A stretch of DNA of 64,000 nt, from the NCBI GenBank assembly GCA_964023205.1, contig OZ026845.1, forward strand, positions 7,264,001 to 7,328,000. Reading direction: 5' to 3'. This stretch comes from Lutraria lutraria. Its lineage: Eukaryota; Mollusca; Bivalvia; Venerida; Mactridae. Both the position numbers and the translations under genes were made by a program. The notes under the pieces were generated by a model. The model saw only the letters and a list, made by a program, of their open reading frames with translations. It did not search any database and was not told the origin of the DNA. Shown in pieces: positions 37,850 through 47,900 of the stretch (position 1 is the stretch's first letter; every line of letters starts with the position of its first letter).

Positions 37850-38235
37850 TTAATATGTAATAGGAGGAAAATAATGTACCCTGATGTGGGACTCAGTCCC
37901 GCAACCTCCTGCTTGCAAGTCAGATGCTCTACGAACTGAGCTAATTCATGGGCTGGTGAATATCCCGGCCAGTTTATAATACAATATACCGTACCGCTAC
38001 ATTCCTCCTTCATTTTTATTTGAAGTAAATTAATTGCGACAACCACAGGCTCTTTAAACTAACCCAGTCATTTGCTTCACCCTAGCTCTAGGATTCCAAG
38101 GTTGGTCACACACTCTAGGCACCAAATGTAATATTAGGAGGAAAATAACGAACCGATGCAGGGCTCGAACCCGCAACCTCCTGTATGCTTTACCAACTGA
38201 GCTAATCAGGCCGGTGAATATCAAGGCTATCTACA
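37850..38235 (-). repeat. Two tandem copies of a tRNA-derived SINE
   Basis: Minus strand at 38120-38230 reads TAGCTCAGTTGGTAAAGCAT then GGTTGCGGGTTCGAGCCC; at 37850-37985 TAGCTCAGTTCGTAGAGCAT, an anticodon-loop-like CTTGCAA, and GCGGGACTGAGTCCC. Both start near TAATAGGAGGAAAATAA and end near GGTGAATATC. Acceptor stems do not pair. Confidence 0.65.
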
Positions 38236-38239
38236 AACA

Positions 38240-38420
38240 GTCTTCACGCTAACCCACTAGCCCACAGCTAGTAAATTGCTATTCGGGCTGTTGAAATTTC
38301 TCAAAATTACAACATAAGTGTATTTGGGCTAGTGGTAAATTGTCTATTTTCAATAGTCCACATACAGTTCGGGCTAGAGCTTTAAAAGAATTAATTCTAA
38401 GACTGTACAAATATACCAAA
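38240..38420. repeat. Unclassified interspersed repeat, copy 2
   Basis: CTATTTTCAATAGTCCACAT and GGGCTAGAGCTTTAAAAGAA, partner of 2530-2710. Confidence 0.5.
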
Positions 38421-38880
38421 TATTTCTCACAGTCGATTTTTACTCAATCTTATCTATCTTCTGTTGAGCTGGGACAATAACAAACTTGGGTCTAATGTAT
38501 TGGACTTATGTGGAAAAGTCCATTCTCTAGTGTTTGATCGAAGTCTTGGATAGACACATTAACCAATGCATTCAGATTTCTCACAGATGGAATCATTTAC
38601 GAAATAACGAAGTGGTACATAATTTAAATAGTCTTTAAAATGTTTGACACGATTGTAAGAGGTTCGTGTGTTGTCAAATAAATTGACACATTAGACAAGT
38701 CTGTTTACAAGTTGTTTCGGATTTTTGCTTAGCTTCATTTAGCTATCAATACTGCAAACGAAAATAAACTGATTGCTTTTGAATTTTCGAGTAAAAACAC
38801 ACGAGGCATTAACCTGTCAATACTGAAGTGTTGTCATACATACACAAAAAATATATAATTTAATCTGACTGCCAACTCAC

Positions 38881-38960
38881 CTACTGCTAAATTCTCCATT
38901 TTGAAGAGTGGATTTGATCGCAAGAATTTTATCTAACGAAAAGCGTTATTAGGCGCAGTA
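38881..38960 (-). other. VPS13B: Probable 5' untranslated exon 1 of VPS13B
   Basis: On the minus strand a strong donor (GCAGTAG then GTGAGT) lies at 38881, and the first coding exon has a good pyrimidine-rich acceptor (TTTTTTATCTTCAG) at 35911. That leaves 48 nt of leader before the ATG, so an upstream exon must exist and this is the only convincing donor I found. The 5' limit is not visible; 38960 is a placeholder. Intron 1 would be ~2.97 kb. Confidence 0.42.
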
Positions 38961-39059
38961 TCGATATAGACGCAAAGGATATGTAGCAGGAACGTTGAAT
39001 AAAAATTACATACACAAATGATACACACTGTATGAATGCATTAGAATTGAACAGAAACA

Positions 39060-40746
39060 GAAATATTTATTTTCGTAAATAAAGGCCTCCGGCCCAAAAT
39101 ACATGACAATAACATAGAAATACATGAATACAAAGTTATGTCAAATACGTATTTAGAATAGATCTATATATATTTAACTCACAAATTTTAAGCATAAGAT
39201 ATGGTATATGTATATTGAATTTTTATGTAATGTTGCAGGATGTTCAGTAGACAAAAGTGAATAAAAGTCTTGAAGGTCTCTTCCAGATTTGTACCATGTA
39301 AATAAAAATTCATTTCTTATATCTGTATATTTTGAACAATGAAAAAAAGCATGAAATTCACAATCCAGCTGAGATGTACCATAAGTTATTAAACAATGAT
39401 CACAAATACGCTCTTCTTTTATTATAGCATTTTGTCTACCAGTTTCAATCTTAAGTTTATGATTTGATAATCTAAATTTTGACATAGCAAATTTAAACTT
39501 AAATATGGTATATCAGGTATGCTACAGGGATGCTATATTACATATAGCATCCCTGTATATAGCATCCCTGGGTATATCAAGTAAAAGCTAGATATTTTTC
39601 AACATCTAACAATGATTTAAAATGACAATAATGATGACATCTACTTGACATATTTATAGAAGCATGCCAATTTTGGGTACCACAGTCAGTAACTCTTTGT
39701 GTAAACATTTTAATGAAACAATTATGATCTACAATATCTTGTGATAACCAATTTTAGCATGTCCAAATCCATAAGAATATAAAAGGTTTTTAACTTTTCG
39801 TGCCCAGCATAATCGACCAGCGTTATCAAGGGATTTAAGCATAAGATAACACTGTCTTGGATACCTGTTAGCTGGCATTCTTAATAGAGTGCACCAATAA
39901 CGAATACAGTTTGTATAGCATGTTACAAATAATGGTAGTCTTCCACAATCACCTAGAACCATACATGTATTAGTAGATTTACGCACATGGAGGAGACTTC
40001 TACAAAACTTATAATGCACAGATTCTATTGAACTAGCATGTTCATATCCCCAAATTTGGGAGCCGTAACATAAAATTGGCTTCACCATAGCATCAAAGAT
40101 TTTAAACATTTGTGTTATATTAAAGAAACCAAATGGTTTTTGATAGGATCTGATCTGATAGACGAGACGAAGAAGGAAAACAACCGGTCTGAAGTATTAA
40201 ATTAAATATTGACAAGAGAACAGGAGCTATATCATCTACAGCACATTAAAAAAATTCAGTCGGTATACCATCAATGCCGCAACTTTTACAAACAGGCAGT
40301 TTATATATAGACATTTTAACCTCATCTAGTGTAAACAAATCATTCAAACAGCTTGCTGAGTCATCTACATATTCATGGAAGTTGTCAGCATTAAGATTTA
40401 TGACAGTTGCATTATTATCAAACAATAAACTAGAAAAATAATGAAACCATTCTGATGGTGTTATGCTAGAATCTAACTTCTTATGAGATTTAACTTTCTT
40501 CAAAATCTTCCAAAAGGAGCATGGATTATTACAACTGTTGAATAATAATTGTCTATTTGAACATTGGAATTCAAGAGATTTCTTTGTGCAATAATTTTTG
40601 AATTCGTTACGCTTATCCTTAAAAATACGTAAGTCAGAATGGGAATTTGTTTTTGCGCAGGTATCTTTGAAAATAACCAAAATTCATATCTTATGTATTT
40701 AATCCAAAATCGACGATAATGCCATACAGAACAAAAAGTGACGGTC
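39060..40746 (-). mobile_element. Internally deleted non-LTR retrotransposon (LINE), 3' part
   Basis: Minus-strand pieces in order: a pre-RT region ending KSCGIDGIPTEFF (40680-40246); the thumb/C-terminal part with FDAMVKPILCYGSQIWGYE (40109-39729); and a C-terminal RLSNHKLKIETGR...CDHC...HAFFHCSKY segment (39485-39174) of the kind closing CR1/Jockey-type ORF2. The catalytic RT core (YADD region) is missing between 40246 and 40109. The 3' end shows GGGCCGGAGGCCTTTATTTA near 39080, a hairpin-like 3' terminus. A 14-bp palindrome (CAGGGATGCTATAT, 39525-39555) interrupts the coding at ~39540. Frameshifts make it dead. Confidence 0.82.
39525..39570. repeat. 14-bp perfect inverted repeat inside the LINE
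   Basis: Arms 39525-39538 and 39542-39555, with the arm TATAGCATCCCTG repeated once more directly after. Confidence 0.85.
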
Positions 40747-42756
40747 CAGGGTTCTAGCCAGCCTAATATCGCATGTCGTCCACGACATGCCTTCAGGCTT
40801 ACAGTCGTATATTCGACATCCTTTAATTCCACCGACATCCCTTAATTACGTATACGACATGGCTTGTATACACAACCATTTATAAAAGCAACTACATCCG
40901 AATAGGTGCCGCGTGCTGACTCGTTACGTCACTAAGAACAGTGTCAATCAAATATCAATAAACCAATGACAATCTCGAATGCATGACGCATGTCGCTGAC
41001 AAAATCGTAGCCCCGCCTTACCACGTGTTTCAACTAGATACTCGATGTTATGACCGTGAAAGTTTAAGCAAGAGTGTTGACAAGATTTTCTTATAATTAT
41101 CGCATGCACACTTTCACTAAACATCCAGAATTGCACCGTTTGAAGATGTTGATTTTCGCCGCATTGTTTTTCACGAGTAGCTATCATAATTATGATTCTG
41201 AAAGTTTACACAATTTATGCAGCTCTTATTTATAATAATGCAGTCAGCGGAGTGTCGCTTGCCATGCATATTTCGCATAAAGTTAAAAATATGAACGATA
41301 CCTGTGGTTCACACACAATGATCTTTAAATGACAATTTTGTTTTCAACCCGGCCGTTATGCAGTTGCCTCAATATAAATTGACACATTCCACTGTTAGTG
41401 ACGTCATTCGGTGATAGCAACTTATTTCGGAATGAAATTCATTGCTGATGACGTATCGTGTGTATCTAGATTACACGTTTCTTGGGCAACATATGTTTAC
41501 TATGTCTCTGCGAATGATTTATATTTAACAACGACGAACAATGCATAGATCTACAGTATCGATGTGCAAATAATAATTACTGATATCATGCGACATAACC
41601 GTGAAATTTAGACTGAACATTTTTAATGCACGTAGATCTATATGAAAGACGAGGATATAAAAAATACGCGTTAGCAAATCGATCACCGAGGAATCTTTGA
41701 GCATTAAAAACGAAATGAGACTCATATGAGTCGATGGAATAACATTCATGATGTGAGTCTTGACATAATCCAATCTTTAGATCCTAAATGGAAACATACG
41801 TTTCTGTGGATAGTTTCGGAAAACGGTAACTTAAATATCATTATCTATTAAATTTTAACAGAAGTTACATGCAGTTGATATCCCTAGGACTTTAAAAATG
41901 ATTCAAGTTTAACTTATACGATCTGATGTCATAAAGGAGTGAGTATAGCTACTTCCGGTTAAAAAATGTCAGTCGTCATTTTCTACTTTCGGTTTGAACT
42001 TTGGTAGTCATGATGTGTTATGTTTGTTGTCATTTTATTCAGTCAATAAAAAAGTTTAATTGATTCAATAAAATTTCTTACTATGAAATATGCAATGATT
42101 GCTGAAAATACAAATAAAGAAAAAATATTCTGAAAATTTGATGTCAATCTAACTATGACTACAGAATGTTAACAAATGTGTACTGTAGAGTGTAGTGTAT
42201 TGAGTTAATCTTATAGTCACTTGGCTTATCAGTTACTTGTCTGTATAGTTGCCTCTCTGATAGTAGGCCTATTGTACATCATTTATTAAATAGCCACTGA
42301 GCGATAAACTTGAAGTATAAAACCATCTCTGAGTTGGAGTTCTAATGTAAGTGCTTATACATATAAGATAGAGAAACACTACATGTACTTTCAAAGGAGA
42401 CCTAAGAAGTGCGTGCCTGATAGAGCAGTATGGGTTGACATTCCATGTACTTCCATAAAAAGAGCATCCTGTCAAAACCATGGCGCCTCGGATTCACACA
42501 AATGATTTATTTGGACATGCAAAACTGATACATGTATCTTAATTCCTATTGATTTGTGTATGATATGTTATATATTTATAACACTTTTTAACAGTTCTGT
42601 CTTTTGACTTTAAAATTCACTAAAATATGAACCACTTAAGTTGTTGGACTTACCCTCCCCCTCCCCACCCCACTTGCATACATTCACCGTACCGCTCACG
42701 GATGACTCAAATTTGTATTTGCAACATGCCTTAAAAAAATCCTGGCTAGAACCCTG
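40747..42756. mobile_element. ~2.0 kb hAT-like non-autonomous insertion inside the LINE
   Basis: Ends are inverted: CAGGGTTCTAGCCAG at 40747 and CTGGCTAGAACCCTG at 42742-42756. Flanks give a degenerate 8-bp target duplication (AGGGTCAG versus ACCGTCAC in LINE sense). The uninterrupted LINE sequence survives at 58464-58574. CAGGG-type termini and 8-bp duplications are hAT traits. I see no transposase inside; the interior holds a perfect GCATGTCGT/ACGACATGC hairpin near 40770-40790 and otherwise unrecognised AT-rich DNA. Confidence 0.55.
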
Positions 42757-42831
42757 CTGACCCTTATCAAATTTTGAGTAGTATATGTTATTGAAGTATT
42801 TAGTGATGAAAAAAATGATCAATGTATCCAT
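42757..42831 (-). mobile_element. LINE remnant beyond the hAT-like insertion
   Basis: Minus strand reads NNIYYSKFDKG; the copy at 58464 reads IYYSKLDKD at the same place. Confidence 0.5.
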
Positions 42832-42859
42832 TTTTATACAATAATCAGAGTTTTAACGA

Positions 42860-43180
42860 GCGTAGTTCATGTCGCTATTCTGGGCCGAAGTGGAAATGAA
42901 GCGTCACGAGATGATAATACAGAATAAAGCACTAATTAGGCTTTAATTAGTTATTGATATTCATTTATATGTTTAATTATACGTTTATTAAGTGTTTAGT
43001 GATAAAAAGATATATTCATCCAATTAATATTTTTTATAAATTTCATACAGTCTCTTAGTCTTATTTATGTAAATATTGATATGCGATGCAATTTATGTGA
43101 TGCTGTATATAGTATTTATAAAATGTCTCATGTTTGGTCTTTATTTAGTTTGTGACCTATAAAATGTAGATTATATTATA
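42860..43180. other. AT-rich spacer, nothing recognised
   Basis: No ORF, repeat or RNA gene recognised. Confidence 0.5.
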
Positions 43181-43295
43181 CAGTTATTGACTTGTGAGCC
43201 ATTAAATATGATGTGATATTCACCGGCAGAATGTCAATATGGTATTCTGCCGGTGAATATCACATCATATGTATTGGCTCACTAGTCAACAACTG
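43181..43295. repeat. 53-bp-arm palindrome with 9-nt loop
   Basis: Arms 43181-43233 and 43243-43295 pair at 48 of 53 positions; the inner ~25 bp (GATGTGATATTCACCGGCAG) are perfect. No coding content. Confidence 0.92.
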
Positions 43296-43444
43296 TTTTA
43301 TTATATGAAAAGTTGATTTGCAACCATTGAGGATAGTATTCTGGTTCATTTCGAAATTTAATGCATTACTTGATAAACAGAAATGTGTATCATATCAATT
43401 ATAAATAAAGATGAATATATCACAAATAACGACTTATAATACTG

Positions 43445-43849
43445 GTAGATGAATATTGACATGGTTATATTTTTAGAATTGGAAATTCAGAAATTTCCCG
43501 GGGGTTGGGACAAAAATTGCCCGGGGGTCGGGAGAAATTTTTTTCGAAGGATCGGGACAAAAATTGCCCGGGGGTCGGTGAAATGCCCGGGGGTCGGCTG
43601 AAATGCCCGGGGGTCGGGGAAACACCCGGGGGTCTGGATAAAATTTGTTCGAAGGACCGGAACAAAAATTGCCCTGGGTCGGGGAAAATGCCCGGGGGTC
43701 AGGAAAATGGGGTGGGGACAAAAACTGCCCGGGTTGTTTCCATCCCCCGACACGGAGGGACGATAGAACAAAATACGCAATGCTTCTCTCTTTTGTGTGA
43801 TGAATACTTACCTGGTTCTATTTTTAGAATTGGAAATTCCGAAATATCC
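43445..43849. repeat. GC-rich minisatellite between ~50-bp direct repeats
   Basis: Degenerate unit GCCCGGGGGTCGGGAAAA of ~18-24 bp, with interspersed TTCGAAGGA variants, from ~43497 to 43735. Its flanks, 43445-43498 and 43796-43849, share GGTT.TATTTTTAGAATTGG and AAATTC.GAAAT.TCC. Open reading frames on both strands here (Pro/Gly-rich) are products of the repeat. Confidence 0.88.
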
Positions 43850-44280
43850 ATTAAATATCAAGTTTCACCGTTGAATATGACATTTATGTTAGATGATGGA
43901 TCAGGCTTTTAAGCCAATCAAAATGTGTTTATTTATAGATCATATAATAATGTATGTTATGTAACCATGTACCTATAAATTTGTGTACAAGTTACTGAAT
44001 AAACTATGTTCTGTTCTGTTCTATATTATGTAGTGTTAAAAGTCTCTTATAATTCAATAGTGAATGGTTATGTACATTCTAAAGGTGTTTGTGTATGATA
44101 AATATGTTTTATGTATGTACATAAATGAGACTAGAATAAAGAATACTATAATATACTATAAACTTATACATTCGAGATATATTCTTCGTAGAATACAACT
44201 TTCATGACAGTTTGTCATAATTGGTTGCCATAATTATCTAAATAAATAAGACTAATATTGAGTATATCGCAAACAGTGAC
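43850..44280. other. AT-rich spacer
   Basis: Nothing recognised beyond a short TTCTGTTCTGTTCTATAT run near 44010. Confidence 0.45.
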
Positions 44281-45300
44281 AGTTTCCATTGCCTTAGTTG
44301 GTCATGAAGGACTTTCTTCAGAGCTCAGAGTTTGAGCTTGTATTGAACTGGTTACGAACAGAGACCGCTGTTCTAGTAATGAAAATTTTATGTTGATTTC
44401 TACGTCATATGATGATGTATGTAGGGATGCTGCAGTTGATAGGTCGTGTTCGTCATCAATGACTATGCTTGCTGTAGCCACTGTACATGTAATTTGTTGT
44501 TCGATACAGTCCGTATACCCGCCTAGTAACGGCATTCATGATAAATGTGTGGGTATCTTAAATACCACATTAAACCCTGCTACAAAACGGCCATTGTCTG
44601 AAATAATTATCATTATGTGGGCTAGCACATCGTTTGATAAAAAAACATGGATACATAACCACTTTGTTCCTATTGTGAACTCATTTGCTGATATTTCTAT
44701 TTTTGAATTAGACCTAGACGAATTCCCGCCTCTCAACAGTACAACTGTTAATTCTTCTCATGATGTTTATCCAACGATATTTGATGATACAAAAAATGTT
44801 TATGTAGGGAATGATGACTCAAATTTGCTAGAAACTTTTTCATAGGAAGCTACTTTGCCATATACAGAATCTTTTGTAACTGAATCTTTTTAATTTGACC
44901 CTTGTAATCAGAGCAATGATAATTGTTATTCAGATATTAAATCAGTTTCCTATGGAATAGATCTAACCACTTGTGATAATAATGTTTCCAAACAGACCGA
45001 GGTTTCAAACGGTTCAGAAGAAATAGTAAATCCCCCAAATTTTCGTCCACTTAATGGGAAATGCCTTACGACTGAAAGGCTGTATGGCAAATGGACTTCT
45101 GAAAAGTCAACTATATCTGAAATACCGCTGGTAGTGAAATAAAAGAGTTTTGCGACAATTGTGGGACGTGGGATACAAATTCAACTTCAACAAAAACGTC
45201 TTATTTCACTGTTTCAAAAGATGGAAAGTTAATGTCATGCTGGAAAAAAATTGTATTGTAGAGAAGTAAACAATAAATACATTTCTTTAGAAACTCGAGT
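44281..45300 (+). pseudogene. Composite element copy A: OTU/vertnin-like C-terminal part and Cys linker
   Basis: Begins inside the domain (LVGHEGLSSELRV), missing the nucleophile segment. 44390-44845 reads on through a vertnin-like stretch with IIMWASTSF and WIHNHFVPIVN; the HNHF motif fits the catalytic His of OTU cysteine proteases. Then an acidic linker (ELDLDEFPPLNSTTV), a TAG at 44843-44845 where copy B has CAG, and a CDNCGTW...SCWKK..YCREVN segment near 45140-45290. Family knowledge: OTU proteases remove ubiquitin; vertnin shares the ELRxRT and HxxFxPVV parts. Multiple stops and frameshifts: non-functional. Confidence 0.6.
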
Positions 45301-45344
45301 GTAAAGAAGATGTTAGGAGTAAAAGTGGTTGAGGGGATGGTGGA

Positions 45345-45480
45345 AGATTAATTACGAGAAAGCCCTCTGGAAGGCAGCTCGCTATACTTTCCCGGGCATC
45401 ACTTTGTTGGGCTGTGCCTTCCATTGGGGACAGGCTGTATGGGATCATGCACAGGCAGTGCATTATAACTATACTTATTT
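45345..45480 (+). pseudogene. MULE-type transposase core fragment (copy A)
   Basis: One frame reads YEKALWKAARYTFPGITLLG then CAFHWGQAVWDHAQAV. A phased D/YEKAL...GCxFHxxQAVW block is the hallmark of the MULE (Mutator-like) transposase domain. The first Asp is replaced by Tyr or lost by decay. Confidence 0.72.
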
Positions 45481-45590
45481 ATCATACACTCATAGTCCAA
45501 TATAAGGTCAATCACATTACGAATAATATTTACAGATGGTTCAGCTTTAAAGGTTATTAAACTAGAAATCGTTCTGCCGTCTAATATAAA

Positions 45591-46328
45591 ATGTTATTCG
45601 GTTCACATTATCCAAACTTTAATGTTACATTAGCATATATAAATTCATTGAATATTGATTTACGTATCTTAATATTAACACACACTAACATACCTCGTAT
45701 TATTATGCTATTTATGAAACTATTCTCACATATATTTTCAGAGTCTTGGACTGGCCACCCACGCGTATATACGAAAATTACCCAGTCTCCCTTTTCTACA
45801 AAAGGAGCATATTTATATATACGACCAACGTTTGAAACTATGGTAGAATTCAACACCAGCGAGAACATCAACCCTCTATTGGACTATACTAACCGACATT
45901 GGTTTTCTTCATCAGTACGTGTGGTCGGTGGACAAGTGGTGTATGTTCGGTCAGTCAGTTCGCCAAACAACGACGTAGAAGGAATAATTAACGAAATACT
46001 AGTATAACATGGATTAAAAACAGCATATTTAATATAAAAAAGTACATTAAAGTAACTAAAGACTTTTTCAATTACGTTCCCATGGTAATTACCGTCGTTA
46101 TTAAAGTATCTCATAATATGTTGACATTGCACATCTGATGATACAGTACTTGTAAGCTAATTAATGTGAATCCATGAAAAATACCCATATACTGATTGTT
46201 TTATTTTCATTCCAGGATGGCATCGTAGACTGAACGGGCGGACTGGGGCCGGGTCACCCTTCTACGTGTTGATAAACGTACTCCACAGAGAATCTAAGGA
46301 TGTAGGTGACCAAGTCCATCTATCATAG
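45591..46328 (+). pseudogene. MULE transposase C-terminus, probably split by an intron (copy A)
   Basis: The first part ends (after a frameshift) in WCMFGQSVR / NNDVEG at ~45945-45981. The second part, 46216-46328, reads GWHRRLNGRTGAGSPFYVLI then NVLHRESKDVGDQ and stops. Together they form the MULE tail motif (TNNDVEGWHxRLN). The gap has a fine acceptor (TTTTCATTCCAG) but GA instead of GT at the donor, G|GAATAA. Confidence 0.65.
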
Positions 46329-46501
46329 AAACTTGTGTGTACGTGTTTTGTTATATTATGATACTGTCTCTGTTATTTGATTATGGTCACATAATTATCC
46401 ATGAATTAAATTTGATCAAATATATCTGTCTTACTCTTCATTTTCCATCAGGTCCAATTTAGTCAAAAGACCCACAATATTTCAATAAAAAGTAATAAAG
46501 A

Positions 46502-47319
46502 ACACTTAATTTAAACATAATTCAAAACGACCCCCAATATTAAACATATTTTTTTAATGGGGGCGTTTTGACCAAATGGGGTCGTTTTGACCTTTCGATG
46601 GGTTGTTATGACCAAAATAGGGTCGTTTTGACCTTTCGATGGGTTGTTATGACCAAAATAAATCGTTTTATCATTATCGAAATAAATATGAATCAGCTAT
46701 TCAAAGATAATTTCTACTGGGGTAACGACAGAACACCATAATTATTGTGGTGTGTTTGGTCACAGTTTCATATCAAGACTAATGTAAGACGGGTGGAAGA
46801 ACCAGTATATCGCTCCTCTTATGCCATTCAGCGGGGAAGCGCATGGTACCGGGGGTCTAGATACAAGAAGACTGCTACAGATACTACGAAGATCCAACAT
46901 GTCCAAATTTGACATCGTTTTCATCCAAATCGGTAAAAAAGACATGTGTAACATGAATAACCATAAACTCATGTACGCAATGTAAGCGATGTTTGATGAA
47001 CTGAAGTGGCAAGGGGTAGCATGTTTTATCGTCATGATCGCTTATACAACAAAACGGTGAAACGAATGAATAAAATTCTAAAACAACATTCAGATAAAGT
47101 ATGGCATCATGGCGATGACTTTATAGGTTCTGAAAACAGTGATCCCAAAGACAAAACTCATCTTTTAGCATATATGGAATCAAATTTGCTGAAAGTATAT
47201 ATTGCCGACGCTATCCGTTGTTTAGCCGATTTTTATTGTCCTTTAAAGGAATAAAACGGTCCATACAACTGTACGAAGGCAACTCCAATGTTTGTCATTG
47301 TATTTTTCCTACCTTAAAG
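46502..47319 (+). repeat. Composite element block X, copy 1 (SGNH-hydrolase-like remnant)
   Basis: Near-identical to 50015-50814. Starts with an inverted repeat (AAAACGACCCCCAATATT / AATGGGGGCGTTTT) and two copies of a ~41-bp unit with GGTCGTTTTGACCTTTCG. Then decayed coding: HGTGGLDTRRLLQIL, KFDIVFIQIGKKDMCNM and (frameshifted) RLYNKTVKRMNKILKQHSDK, with a DPKDKTHLLAYM end. That order resembles SGNH/GDSL-like hydrolases (GG...; D.V.IQxGxND; D..H); the Asn of GxND is Lys here. Assignment is by motif only. Confidence 0.55.
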
Positions 47320-47900
47320 ACATTGCAGCTACTGTTAAGTGACCTCCACCAAATCGCCTTGAGCTCCAATTTCTTAATTGTCCCTTATCAATATACAATG
47401 GTATATCATATTGACCGTTATTAATGTAGCATAATTATGTTGATAGGAGTATTGCTAATCCATGATACACATCACCAACTGACACACTTTCAACAAAACT
47501 TAATTATACTTAATTAAATTTGTAATATTGAAAGTTTATATATATGAATTAATGAGTATATACTATATTTTCAGGAATTGTATTTATCATATCTTTTTTT
47601 AAAATTTAATTAATTAAATTGAAGTTTTCGTTGATTTTTACACCAACTACTCAAATACAGCCTAACTGAATGATAATTATACCAGTCAAACACAGATATA
47701 TCGATTAAATCATAACAACTTATGCAAACACGACATGATTAGAAGACCAGGTACATATGTACAACTTGGGTAAATCACATAATATGTTATACATAGAAAG
47801 ATTATTTCCGGACAAAGGAATTACATTATAAATGGGCGGTGGAGGGGAAATACAACAGCATGTTGACAGAACATATTTACTATTGATAATATTTAAGTTG
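47320..47900. other. AT-rich spacer inside the composite region
   Basis: No ORF recognised; contains TTAATTAAATT palindromic runs. Confidence 0.45.

Larger units (their letters stand above)
35879..38899 (-). promoter_or_regulatory. Candidate spliced upstream ORF (16 codons) in the VPS13B leader
   Basis: If exon 1 (donor at 38881) is joined to the acceptor at 35910, an ATG at 38899 in a strong context (CAAAATGG) reads MENLAVGKHNCSMDWL and stops at TAA 35881-35879, 16 nt before the VPS13B start codon. Such a uORF would be expected to dampen translation. It depends wholly on the predicted splice. Confidence 0.35.

Noticed and set aside
41525..41773. Minus-strand 82-codon ORF inside the 2.0 kb insertion
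   Set aside because: No transposase or other motif, and no homologous copy in the window.
43465..43912. Overlapping Pro/Gly-rich ORFs on both strands
   Set aside because: They are stop-free readings of the GC-rich minisatellite in several frames at once.
44302..44736. Minus-strand ORFs opposite composite copy A
   Set aside because: They are shadows of the plus-strand OTU-like coding remnant.
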